Program-made: the position numbers and the translations under genes | Part shown: piece by piece, positions 55,536-63,502 of the stretch | How positions within the stretch are numbered: position 1 is the stretch's first letter | Layout of the letters: every line of letters starts with the position of its first letter | Notes under the pieces: model-generated | Databases searched by the model: none | What the model was told of the DNA's origin: nothing | The model's input: the letters and a program-made list of their open reading frames with translations, nothing else | NCBI GenBank assembly: GCA_903858185.1 | Contig: CAIOHT010000132.1 | Location: 1 to 64,000 of the forward strand | Length of the DNA stretch: 64,000 nt | From: an uncultured Caulobacterales bacterium | GTDB lineage: Bacteria > Pseudomonadota > Alphaproteobacteria > Caulobacterales > Caulobacteraceae | Direction of reading: 5' to 3'

Positions 55536-56369
55536 ATGAAGGGTGTGGCGTTCGGACGGACGACTTTCGAGACCCTGCTCTGCGACCGGCCGGCCGCAGG
55601 GGTGGCGCGGATCACGCTCAACCGGCCCGGCGCGATGAACGCCTACAGCTTTGGCATGACACAGGAACTGCAGGACGCCATCGCCGCCTTCCGCGATGAT
55701 GACGCCCTGAAGGTCCTGATCCTCACCGGCGCCGGCGAACGCGCCTTCTGCACCGGCGGGGACATTTCAGGCAGCGAACCCGCCCATTCTGCCGCCGTCG
55801 CGGCCGCGCCCATGGGGCACGGCCGGGAGATGCGCGAGGGCATGCAGGCGGTCGTGCTGGCGCTGCGCCGGCTGGACAAGCCGTCGATCGCGATGGTGCG
55901 GGGCTACGCGGTCGCCGGCGGCCTCGCCCTGGCCTGCGCCTGCGATTTCCGGCTGGCGGCGGCGAGCGCGAAGCTCGGCGACACGAGCAACAAGGTCGGC
56001 CTGCTGCCCGACGAAGGCGGCGCCTGGCTGTTCCCGCGCCTGATGGGCCTGGACCGCGCCCTGAAGATGACCCTGCTGAGCGAAATCTACGACGCGGCGA
56101 CGGCGGCGGGGCTGGGACTTGTGACCGAGGTGGTCGCGGACGGGGCTCTGGAAGAGCGGACCCTGGAGTTCGCTTCAGCGCTGGCGACCCGCGCTCCGCT
56201 GGCCGTGCGCCTGAGCAAGACCATGATGCAACGCGCCGGCCAGATCAGCCTCGAGGACTCGATGATCGACGCCCAGCACGCGGTGATGATCGCCAACCCG
56301 AGCGCGGATGTGCGCGAGGGAATCGCGGCGTTCAGGCAGAAGCGCTCGCCGAAGTTCGAGGGGCGGTAG
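55536..56369 (+). CDS. Enoyl-CoA hydratase/isomerase family protein
   Basis: The 277-residue crotonase protein contains ITLNRPGAMNAYSFGMTQEL, LTGAGERAFCTGGDISG and YAVAGGLALACACDFRLA. The C-terminus is NPSADVREGIAAFRQKRSPKF. That end is repeated in eroded form at 57057-57196. It is only distantly like the gene at 54667-55476 and is divergent from it. Acyl-chain specificity cannot be read from the sequence. Confidence 0.9.
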   Translation: MKGVAFGRTTFETLLCDRPAAGVARITLNRPGAMNAYSFGMTQELQDAIAAFRDDDALKVLILTGAGERAFCTGGDISGSEPAHSAAVAAAPMGHGREMREGMQAVVLALRRLDKPSIAMVRGYAVAGGLALACACDFRLAAASAKLGDTSNKVGLLPDEGGAWLFPRLMGLDRALKMTLLSEIYDAATAAGLGLVTEVVADGALEERTLEFASALATRAPLAVRLSKTMMQRAGQISLEDSMIDAQHAVMIANPSADVREGIAAFRQKRSPKFEGR

Positions 56370-56509
56370 GGCATCAGCGCCACTTGTCAGGTGTCCGAAC
56401 ACCGATAGGGTCTGGTCGCAAGCGCGATGGTGGCCCGATCAGGATGGCCACACCGGGCATCGAAACATGGTGGCCGGCCGAAGGGACGGGCCAAGACGAG
56501 GGGGCGTCC

Positions 56510-57016
56510 ATGCGTATCCTGCTGGCTGTTTTCGCACTGGTACTGGCCGGTGCAACCCCGGCCCTGGCACAATCGAATTCGGGCAACGCGGCTCAGACCC
56601 GCGACGACCGTCTGGTCAGGTCCGTGACGGTCGAGGACCTGAAAGCGATCGTCCTGGCCGAAGGTCACACCGTCAACTGGGTGGGGAACTCCGGACCGGT
56701 TTCGGTAGGCGGCAAGACCAGGGACGGCCTGCTCTTCGATCTGATCGGAAGGGCGTGCGAAGAGCCCGGAGTCATCGGTTGCCTGGGGATCGCCATGCAG
56801 GTCACTTATGACATCGACTCGCGGCTGACGCTCGAGAAGATCAACCTCGTCAATTCCCGCTACTGGGGGGCGTCCGTATGGCTCGACGAGGAGGGCGGGC
56901 GGCTGGTCATAAACCGCTACGTCATCCTCGACGCGGGTGTCACGATGAAGAACATCAGGCTCAACCTCGCCAATGCCCTCGCCATCAATGCGAATGTCCA
57001 GAAAGAGGTCTGGTAG
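56510..57016 (+). CDS. YbjN-domain secreted protein
   Basis: The 168-residue protein has a signal peptide (MRILLAVFALVLAGATPALA) and a YbjN-type domain: VRSVTVEDLKAIVLAEGHTV, LLFDLIGRACEEPGVIGCLGIAMQVTY and NSRYWGASVWLDEEGGRLV. YbjN-type proteins are chaperone-like folds of unknown role. I chose the ATG at 56510, preceded by GAGGGGGC, because it begins the signal. It lies between the intact crotonase gene and its eroded copy. Confidence 0.75.
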   Translation: MRILLAVFALVLAGATPALAQSNSGNAAQTRDDRLVRSVTVEDLKAIVLAEGHTVNWVGNSGPVSVGGKTRDGLLFDLIGRACEEPGVIGCLGIAMQVTYDIDSRLTLEKINLVNSRYWGASVWLDEEGGRLVINRYVILDAGVTMKNIRLNLANALAINANVQKEVW

Positions 57017-57056
57017 GGCTTAGCCGACCCTGGCCCGGAAGGTCATGGACCCGGAC

Positions 57057-57196
57057 GTGATGATGGCGATGCCCGCCGGCCAGATCACGCGCTGATCGCT
57101 GCCCGGCAAGCGGTGATGATCACCAACCCCGGTGCCGATGTGCGTGAAGGGATCAACGCATTCCGCGAGAAGCCGTCGCCGCGGTTCGAAGGGCGC
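57057..57196 (+). pseudogene. Remnant of the 3' end of an enoyl-CoA hydratase gene
   Basis: GCCGGCCAGATCA at 57075 and then GCGGTGATGATC...CCAACCC and the codons for NPGADVREGINAFREKPSP correspond to the 3' end of the gene at 55536-56369. A ~10-bp deletion between them shifts the frame and creates a stop (TGA at 57092). No matching 5' part exists. Part of it now overlaps the 3' end of the convergent gene at 57153-57830. Confidence 0.75.
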
Positions 57197-57830
57197 CGGG
57201 AGCGCGGTCACCAGGGGTTGGACCAGGTTCGTCCGGCAATCGGCCGGCCGGCTGGTCCGGGGGCGGCGGGGCGGTCTCCGGCAGAACCGGTTTCGACGCG
57301 TCTGGAAGTCGCACCACGTCAGCATTGAGCTGGTAGGTCTCCTTCATGAAGGCTGCCGGCTTCAAGGTCCTGGGATTGCCCGGCTTCAGACCCAGCGTGG
57401 TTGCCATATCCGCGACGAAGTCGATGCAGGTGCGCGTCCGGAGATGGTACCAGGAGCCTTCAGGGGAGTGCCACCATGCAACCCGGGCCATCAGCGCCGT
57501 GAACTGCGCGTCGCTGATCTCCAGCCAGAAGTTTGCCTGGCTGTCCGCCAGGTACCGCTTTCCGGTTGGCGCGACAAAGCCGCGGTAGCCTTTCATGGCA
57601 TCCACCGCGGAACGAACATGGAAACCATAGGTCATGTCGAATTCAGCGCCGCCATAAGGATTGCCCTCGAGGCGAATGAAGGCGTGCGGGTAGATGGTCT
57701 GGCCCAGGGGGCCGATGCCCCAGCCATGGCTGTAGAATGTCACCCGGATGGCTGCGGCGGCCGACTGCGGCCAGCCGGCCGTTGTCAGCGCAAGAACGAC
57801 GACCAGAACCCTTGCGAAGCGAAAAACCAT
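57153..57830 (-). CDS. Secreted protein of unknown function, 225 aa
   Basis: A signal-like N-terminus (MVFRFARVLVVVLALTTAGW, cleavage near SAAAA) is followed by TFYSHGWGIGPLGQTIYPHAFIRLEG, CIDFVADMATTLGLKPGNPRTL and a Pro-rich tail. The His/Tyr/Cys-containing segments suggest an enzyme of the DUF4105 or NlpC-like type, but I cannot identify it. The C-terminal ~15 residues are antisense to the eroded crotonase remnant, so its end may be recently altered. I start it at 57830. Confidence 0.6.
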   Translation of the reverse strand: MVFRFARVLVVVLALTTAGWPQSAAAAIRVTFYSHGWGIGPLGQTIYPHAFIRLEGNPYGGAEFDMTYGFHVRSAVDAMKGYRGFVAPTGKRYLADSQANFWLEISDAQFTALMARVAWWHSPEGSWYHLRTRTCIDFVADMATTLGLKPGNPRTLKPAAFMKETYQLNADVVRLPDASKPVLPETAPPPPDQPAGRLPDEPGPTPGDRAPGALRTAATASRGMR

Positions 57831-58006
57831 CCCGAAGACCCCAATCGCCAACCCCGGGCTGGTGCGCCGACCAGCCAACGTAACCTCAGCGCCCTGTCAG
57901 GACCCTGGGGACATAGAACCGAAGGTAGTCAATTGAAGCGCCTGCGATCAATGTTTTCTCGCCGCGGCCGTCCCGGCGAACGTCGCCATCAGGAGATGGC
58001 GAGGCG

Positions 58007-58081
58007 GATGGTGGACACGACTGGGATTGAACCAGTGACCCCCTCGATGTCAACGAGGTGCTCTCCCGCTGAGCTACGCGT
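58007..58081 (-). tRNA. tRNA-Val (anticodon GAC)
   Basis: On the minus strand the 75-nt sequence starts GGACGCGTAGCTCAGCGGGA, has the anticodon stem-loop CCTCGTTGACATCGAGG with GAC at the centre, and the T loop GGTTCAATCCC. The acceptor stem GGACGCG pairs with CGTGTCC, and CCA is encoded. GAC decodes GTC/GTT valine codons. Confidence 0.97.
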
Positions 58082-58169
58082 CCTTACCGGGGAGGCCGGC
58101 GGTATAGCGATGCTTTGAGCGCCGCGCAACCGCTGGCGATCCCGGCCTTCGCCGGGAAGAGCGGAAACC

Positions 58170-58529
58170 TCAGGCCGCGGCCATCATCCGTTCGACCTCG
58201 GTGACGATGTCACGCAGGTGCACGGGCTTGGACAGCACCTTGGCGCCGGCCGGGGCGCGCTCGCCGGCGGTCAGGGCGACGGCGGCGAAACCGGTGATGA
58301 ACATGATGCGCAGGCCGGGATGCCGGGCGGCGGCGTGGCGGGCGACCTCGATGCCGTCCATGCCGGGCATCACGATGTCGGTCAGCAGCAGGTCCCAATC
58401 CTGGTCGAGGACGGCCGCGGCCTCCTCGCCATCGGCGCAGGCGGTCACATCGTAACCGGCGCGCTCGAGCGCCCGCGTCAGGAAGTTGCGCAGGGAATCA
58501 TCGTCTTCGGCCAGGAGAATGCGCGGCAT
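58170..58529 (-). CDS. cpdR: Single-domain response regulator CpdR
   Basis: CpdR, when unphosphorylated, recruits ClpXP to the cell pole to degrade CtrA and other substrates; the ChpT/CckA phosphorelay switches it off. The 119-residue product matches the Caulobacter protein in length and in the segments MPRILLAEDDDSLRNFLTRA, LLLTDIVMPGMDG (Asp51), FITGFAAVALTA and VLSKPVHLRDIVTEVERM. It is divergent from the N-formylglutamate amidohydrolase gene. Confidence 0.95.
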   Translation of the reverse strand: MPRILLAEDDDSLRNFLTRALERAGYDVTACADGEEAAAVLDQDWDLLLTDIVMPGMDGIEVARHAAARHPGLRIMFITGFAAVALTAGERAPAGAKVLSKPVHLRDIVTEVERMMAAA

Positions 58530-58669
58530 GGTCGGAGAACGGCCCCTCTGGACGGCGGAAACTGACTGTCACCCTAACCTGTCAGGCGTAAAGGGGCGAT
58601 GAACCTCGCGCGAGACGGGAAGCCGGAAAGCCTTTGACCCGGCGCGGGTGTCCCCCGATCATGCCGGGG

Positions 58670-59575
58670 ATGGATGCGCGGGCGGTCTTTTCAGGAGCGG
58701 ATGACGAGACCGGGGGCAGACCCGCGTTCCAGGTCATGGCCGCCGATCCGCCGCCGACGCCGCTGGTGTTCGCCTCGCCCCACTCCGGACGACACTATCC
58801 GGCTGTCATGCTGGATGCGGCAGCCGTCGACACCGAGGCGCTGCGGCGATCCGAAGACGCCTTCGTCGACGAGCTGATCGCCCCGGCCTTCGCTTCCGGC
58901 GCGTCGGTGATCACCGCCCGCTATGGCCGGGCCTGGATGGATCTGAACCGCGAGCCCTGGGAACTGGACCCGGCGATGTTCAGCGACGCCCTGCCCGACT
59001 TCGCCCAGGGTCGTTCGGCCCGCGTCGCCGCCGGACTGGGGGCCATCGCCCGCGTGGCCGCCGAGGGCCGCGAGATCTATGCCCGCAAGCTGACCTTCGC
59101 CGAGGCCAGGGCGCGGGTGGAGTCGACCCACCTGCCCTATCACGACGCGCTCGACCGGCTGCTGGCGCGCGCGCGCGGGGCCCACGGGATGGCGGTGCTG
59201 ATCGACTGGCATTCCATGCCCGAGGCCGCCGCCCGCACGGCCGTTACGCCTCGCCACGGCAAGGGCTGCGACATCGTGCTGGGCGACCGGTTCGGGGCGG
59301 CCTGCACCCGCAAGCTGACCGATCTGGTCGAGCGCGAGCTGGAGGCCATGGGCTATCGCGTCGCCCGCAACGCCCCCTACGCCGGCGGCTACACCACCGA
59401 ACACTACGGCCGGCCGGCCAACCGCACCCACGCCCTGCAGATCGAGATCAGCCGCGCGCTGTATCTGGACGAAAGGACGCTGGAGCCAACCGCGGGCCTG
59501 GCCAAGCTGACGGCCGACGTAGGCCGGCTGACGGCGGTGCTGGCCGAGCGCTGGCCCAGCCTCAGGCCGGCCTAG
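58670..59575 (+). CDS. N-formylglutamate amidohydrolase
   Basis: The 301-residue enzyme hydrolyses N-formylglutamate to glutamate and formate at the end of one histidine-degradation route. Conserved segments are LVFASPHSGRHYP, ARYGRAWMDLNREPWELDP and VLIDWHSMPEAA, with the metal-site residues present. The start at 58670 is the most plausible; the frame opens at 58634. The other hut genes are not near. Confidence 0.88.
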   Translation: MDARAVFSGADDETGGRPAFQVMAADPPPTPLVFASPHSGRHYPAVMLDAAAVDTEALRRSEDAFVDELIAPAFASGASVITARYGRAWMDLNREPWELDPAMFSDALPDFAQGRSARVAAGLGAIARVAAEGREIYARKLTFAEARARVESTHLPYHDALDRLLARARGAHGMAVLIDWHSMPEAAARTAVTPRHGKGCDIVLGDRFGAACTRKLTDLVERELEAMGYRVARNAPYAGGYTTEHYGRPANRTHALQIEISRALYLDERTLEPTAGLAKLTADVGRLTAVLAERWPSLRPA

Positions 59576-59627
59576 ACGGTTGCCCCGCCCGGCCTAGGTT
59601 CGACACTGAAGGGCGGGAGCCGGCGGC

Positions 59628-61073
59628 ATGACCTTGATCTCGACATGGACGCGACGCGGCGTGCTGGCCGCCGGCGCCGCCGGCCTGATGGCGGGGCCCG
59701 TTTCGGCCGCAGACCTGCGCGGCGATATCGCGATCCTGCGCCAGGCCTATGGCGCGCTGCATCCCGGCCTGCATCGCTATGCGACGCCGGCGGCGATCGA
59801 GGCCGGCTTTCAGCGGCTGGAACAACGCCTGCTGGCGACCGACAGCGTCGCCGACCGCCTTCTCGCCCTGAACCGGTTTACGGCCATGGTGAAGTGCGGG
59901 CATTCCCAACCCAACCCGTTCAACCAGTCCGATGCGGTCGAGGCGGCGATCCTCAGGCCGCGCCGCCTGCCGTTCGCGTTCCGGTGGCTGGCGGGCGAGA
60001 TGGTGGTCACCTGGTCCGATCCGGCGACGCCGCTGCCGAGAGGCGCGCGCGTCCTCGGGATCGACGGGCGCAGCACGGGCGACATCCTGCAGCGGCTGCT
60101 GCCGCTGGCCCGGGCGGACGGAAACAACACCGGCAAGCGCATCGCCCAGATGGGCGTGTCGGGCCAGGAAGGCTACGAGACGTTCGACATCGCCTACGCC
60201 CTGCTGTTCGGGTCGCCCGGCGAGACGGTCGTGATCAAGGCGGTCCTGCCGGGCGGGACAGCGCCGCGCCGGATCGAGGTTGCCAGCCTGCCCGGCGGCG
60301 GGGCGCGCCTTCCGACGCCCGACAGCCGGTCGGACGCGCCGCTCTGGACGCTCGACCGCCTGCCCGGCGGCGTGCTCAGGCTGACGATGCCGACCTGGGC
60401 GATGTTCAACAGCAAATGGGACTGGCAGGCCTTCCTCGCCGACGCGCTCGACGAAGCCGCCGAGGCCCGCGCCCTGGTCGTCGATATCCGCGGCAACGAG
60501 GGCGGCAATGACTGCGGCGACGCCATCCTCCAGCGGCTGGTGCGGCAGGACACCCGGCCCCTGCCCTACCGGCGCAAGGTCCGCTACCGCCGGGTCCCTG
60601 ACGGGCTCAATCCCCACCTCGACACCTGGGACAAGAGCTTCCGCGACTGGGGCGATGACGCCGTGGGCCCCGGCCCGGACGGCTATTTCGCCCTGCGCGA
60701 CGAGGCGGACGATGTCCGCGCGCTGATCCGGCCGGCCGGAAAGCCGATCGGGGGGAAGGTCTTCGTGCTGACCGACGCGGCCTGCAGCTCCGCGACCTTC
60801 CAGTTCGCCCAGGTGATCAGGGAGACCGGGATCGCGACGCTGGCCGGAACAACCACGGGCGGCAACCGGCGGGGCATCAATGGCGGGGCGTTCTTCTTCG
60901 TCAGGCTGCCGGCGTCGGGGCTGGAGGTCGACCTGCCGCTGATCGGCTATTTCCCGGACGCGCCGCAGCCTGACGCCGGGATCGAGCCTGACGTAACGGT
61001 CCCGACGACCGCCGCAGACATCGCTGCGGGCCGCGATCCGGTTCTGGCGCGCGTCCTGTCCGGGGCGGCCTGA
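59628..61073 (+). CDS. S41-family periplasmic peptidase
   Basis: The 481-residue protein has a signal peptide (WTRRGVLAAGAAGLMAGPVSAA, with Tat-type RR). An N-terminal helical domain (ALHPGLHRYATP) and a tail-specific-protease domain with DIRGNEGGNDCGD and the nucleophile in LTDAACSSATFQFAQ follow. In the family a Ser/Lys dyad cleaves C-termini of exported proteins. A candidate sRNA lies downstream on the other strand. Confidence 0.85.
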   Translation: MTLISTWTRRGVLAAGAAGLMAGPVSAADLRGDIAILRQAYGALHPGLHRYATPAAIEAGFQRLEQRLLATDSVADRLLALNRFTAMVKCGHSQPNPFNQSDAVEAAILRPRRLPFAFRWLAGEMVVTWSDPATPLPRGARVLGIDGRSTGDILQRLLPLARADGNNTGKRIAQMGVSGQEGYETFDIAYALLFGSPGETVVIKAVLPGGTAPRRIEVASLPGGGARLPTPDSRSDAPLWTLDRLPGGVLRLTMPTWAMFNSKWDWQAFLADALDEAAEARALVVDIRGNEGGNDCGDAILQRLVRQDTRPLPYRRKVRYRRVPDGLNPHLDTWDKSFRDWGDDAVGPGPDGYFALRDEADDVRALIRPAGKPIGGKVFVLTDAACSSATFQFAQVIRETGIATLAGTTTGGNRRGINGGAFFFVRLPASGLEVDLPLIGYFPDAPQPDAGIEPDVTVPTTAADIAAGRDPVLARVLSGAA

Positions 61074-61082
61074 GCGCAGGCC

Positions 61083-61168
61083 AAAAAAAAGCGGCGACCG
61101 AAGTCGCCGCAGTTCATTAGGGAGGAAACGCCCAGGAAGGGCAGAGGGGCCGGAGCCGCCTCACACCC
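61083..61168 (-). ncRNA. Candidate minus-strand sRNA with anti-Shine-Dalgarno motif
   Basis: On the minus strand GCGGCGAC-TTCG-GTCGCCGC (61110-61091) is followed by eight T (61090-61083), a textbook terminator, and no minus-strand gene precedes it. A promoter fits upstream: TTGTCT (61198-61193) and CACTAACT (61179-61172), 13 bp apart. The ~85-nt product would have a small GCCC-TTCCT-GGGC hairpin (61142-61130), then an unpaired segment with CCTCCC (61125-61120), then the terminator. This layout resembles known alphaproteobacterial sRNAs that block ribosome-binding sites. Confidence 0.65.
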
Positions 61169-61177
61169 CCAAGTTAG

Positions 61178-61190
61178 TGTGCGGCGCACA
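61178..61190 (-). promoter_or_regulatory. Palindromic operator in the sRNA promoter
   Basis: TGTGC-GGC-GCACA fills the spacer between the -35 and -10 boxes of the sRNA promoter. A second site with the same arms (TGTGC-GAT-GCACA) is at 61289-61301. A protein bound here would block RNA polymerase. Confidence 0.55.
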
Positions 61191-61288
61191 AAAGACAAGA
61201 ACAAAACATGCGCCAGACCCGAGTTTCTTTGCGGCTCCCTTTCAGAAATCCTTGTTCCCTTGGGGCATTCTTGTCATCTGATCGTCAT

Positions 61289-61301
61289 TGTGCGATGCAC
61301 A
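61289..61301. promoter_or_regulatory. Second TGTGC-N3-GCACA palindrome
   Basis: The arms extend to ATTGTGC/GCACAAT at 61287-61303. It is 111 bp from the first site, in an AT-rich segment between the sRNA promoter and typA. The remaining part of the 61074-61465 gap shows no gene; a short frame at 61208-61396 has no coding bias. Confidence 0.5.
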
Positions 61302-61465
61302 ATATCCGGGCGTCGCCTGCTTCATTTCATTGTTTGGTGAATAGATACAGCCGTTTGACGGCGCCCCGTTCCGCGTCACTCCCCCGGGGTGGCTAAACCC
61401 GGCCGGCTCGCGTACAAGCGCGCGCCTTCCGTCCCCGCCCGTCCGTTCCGTAAAAAAGTCGTCTC

Positions 61466-63298
61466 ATGTCCCTGCGAAATATCGCCATCATCGCCCACGT
61501 CGACCATGGCAAGACCACCCTGGTCGACCAGCTGCTCGCCCAGTCCGGCGTCTTCCGCGCCAACGAGGCGCAGACCGAACGCGCCATGGACTCCAACGAT
61601 CAGGAGAAGGAACGGGGCATCACCATCCTCGCCAAGTGCACCTCGGTGCTCTGGAACGGCAAGGCGGGCGAGACCCGGATCAACATCATCGACACCCCCG
61701 GCCACGCCGACTTCGGCGGCGAGGTCGAGCGCATCCTCGGGATGGTGGACGGCTGCGTCATCCTGGTGGACGCCGAAGAGGGCGTCATGCCCCAGACCAA
61801 GTTCGTGCTGACCAAGGCGCTGAAGATGGGTCTGCGGCCCATCCTCTGCATCAACAAGGTCGACCGCGCCCACGCCGACCCCGACCGGGTGCACCTGGAG
61901 ACCATCGAGCTGTTCGAGGCCATCGGCGCAACGCCCGAGCAACTCGACTTCCCGCACATCTACGCCTCGGGCCGCAACGGCTGGGCGACGATGGACCTGA
62001 GCCAGCCGAACGACAACCTGGCCCCCCTGTTCGACCTGATCGTCGACCACGTGCCGCCGCCCAAGGTCGCGGCCAACAAGGACAAGCCGTTCCAGATCCT
62101 GAACGTGCTGATCGAAAGCGACCCCTTCCTGGGCCGCCTGCTGACCGGCCGCATCGAGAGCGGCAAGGCGGTTCCGGGCATGGCCATCCACGCCCTGGAC
62201 CGTGAGGGCAAGGAAATCGAGCGCGGCCGCATCACCAAGGTCCTCGCCTTCCGCGGCCTGAAGCGCACCGCCCTGGACGAGGGCTCGGAAGCGGGCGACA
62301 TCGTCGCCATCGCCGGCATGTCCAAGGCCACCGTGGCCGACACCCTTTGCGCGATGGAGGTCACCGACGCCCTGCCCGCGCAACCGATCGATCCGCCGAC
62401 CATCTCGATGACCGTCTCGGTCAACGACAGCCCCCTGGCCGGCCGCGAGGGCGACAAGGTCCAGTCGCGCGTCATCCGTGACCGTCTTCTCAAGGAAGCC
62501 GAGTCCAACGTCGCCATCCGCGTCACCACCACCCAGGGCGGCGACGCCTACGAAGTCGCCGGCCGTGGCGAACTGCAGCTGGGCGTTCTGATCGAGAACA
62601 TGCGTCGCGAAGGCTTCGAGGTCTCGATCTCGCGCCCGCGCGTGGTCTACCAGACCGGCGAGAACGGCGAGAAGCTCGAGCCGATCGAAGACGTCATGAT
62701 CGACGTCGACGACGAGTTCTCGGGCATCGTCATCGAAAAGCTGTCTGCCCGTAAGGCCGAGATGACCGACATGGGCCCGTCGGGCGCCGGCAAGACCCGC
62801 ATCCAGCTGAAGTGCCCGTCGCGCTCGCTGATCGGCTACCAGGGCGAGTTCCTGACCGACACCCGCGGCTCGGGCGTGATCAACCGCGTCTTCAGCCACT
62901 ACGAAGCCTACAAGGGCGAGATCGGCGGCCGCCAGAAGGGCGTGCTGATCTCCAACTCGGACGGTGAAACCGCCGCCTTCGCCCTGTGGAACCTCGAAGA
63001 CCGCGGCGTCATGTTCGTCGGCGCCGGCACGAGGACCTACGAAGGCATGATCATCGGCGAGAACTCGCGCTGGGACGACCTCGACGTCAACCCGATCAAG
63101 GGCAAGCAACTGACCAACGTCCGCGCCTCCGGCAAGGACGAGGCCGTGCGCCTGACCCCGCCGCGCATCATGTCGCTGGAGCAGGCCATTGCCTACATCG
63201 GCGACGACGAGCTGGTCGAGGTGACGCCCAAGTCGATCCGCCTGCGCAAGCAGATCCTCAACCCGTCGTTCCGCAAGAAGCGCGCCCGTCCGGAGTAG
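61466..63298 (+). CDS. typA: Translational GTPase TypA (BipA)
   Basis: TypA is a ribosome-binding GTPase that acts in 50S assembly and stress and cold response. The 610-residue product has G1 AHVDHGKTT at 10-18, G3 [12 protein letters not shown]4 NKVD and G5 region. EF-G-like domains follow, with [18 protein letters not shown], and the C-terminal domain ends [20 protein letters not shown] terminator follows at 63329. Part of another typA 3' end lies right after that. Confidence 0.97.
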   Translation: MSLRNIAIIAHVDHGKTTLVDQLLAQSGVFRANEAQTERAMDSNDQEKERGITILAKCTSVLWNGKAGETRINIIDTPGHADFGGEVERILGMVDGCVILVDAEEGVMPQTKFVLTKALKMGLRPILCINKVDRAHADPDRVHLETIELFEAIGATPEQLDFPHIYASGRNGWATMDLSQPNDNLAPLFDLIVDHVPPPKVAANKDKPFQILNVLIESDPFLGRLLTGRIESGKAVPGMAIHALDREGKEIERGRITKVLAFRGLKRTALDEGSEAGDIVAIAGMSKATVADTLCAMEVTDALPAQPIDPPTISMTVSVNDSPLAGREGDKVQSRVIRDRLLKEAESNVAIRVTTTQGGDAYEVAGRGELQLGVLIENMRREGFEVSISRPRVVYQTGENGEKLEPIEDVMIDVDDEFSGIVIEKLSARKAEMTDMGPSGAGKTRIQLKCPSRSLIGYQGEFLTDTRGSGVINRVFSHYEAYKGEIGGRQKGVLISNSDGETAAFALWNLEDRGVMFVGAGTRTYEGMIIGENSRWDDLDVNPIKGKQLTNVRASGKDEAVRLTPPRIMSLEQAIAYIGDDELVEVTPKSIRLRKQILNPSFRKKRARPE

Positions 63299-63328
63299 GG
63301 CGGCCGCGCCAGACGGCGAAGACAAGGA

Positions 63329-63358
63329 AGGGGCGCACGAGCCATCGTGCGCCCTTTT
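63329..63358 (+). terminator. Intrinsic terminator after typA
   Basis: GGGCGCACGA at 63331-63340 pairs perfectly with TCGTGCGCCC at 63345-63354, loop GCCA, followed by TTTT. It lies 30 bases after the typA stop. Confidence 0.9.
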
Positions 63359-63373
63359 GTCTGGTGCGCCGGA

Positions 63374-63502
63374 CAGACCCTGGAAGACGCGATCGCCTGC
63401 AACCAGGAAGACGAACTGGTCGCGGTGACGCCCAACAACATCCGCCTGCGCAAGAAGGTCCTGAACCCGAGCTTCCGCAAGCGGCGCGTGAAGGACGAGT
63501 AG
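63374..63502 (+). pseudogene. Remnant of a second typA 3' end
   Basis: The frame from 63374 encodes QTLEDAIACNQEDELVAVTP followed by NNIRLRKKVLNPSFRKRRVKDE and a stop. This aligns with the last ~42 residues of TypA ([38 protein letters not shown]) with about 60 percent identity by eye. It has no start codon or upstream domain and follows the typA terminator by 16 bp. Confidence 0.85.

Noticed and set aside
61208..61396. 62-codon frame upstream of typA
   Set aside because: No codon bias, no ribosome-binding site, and it overlaps operator and promoter-like sequence.
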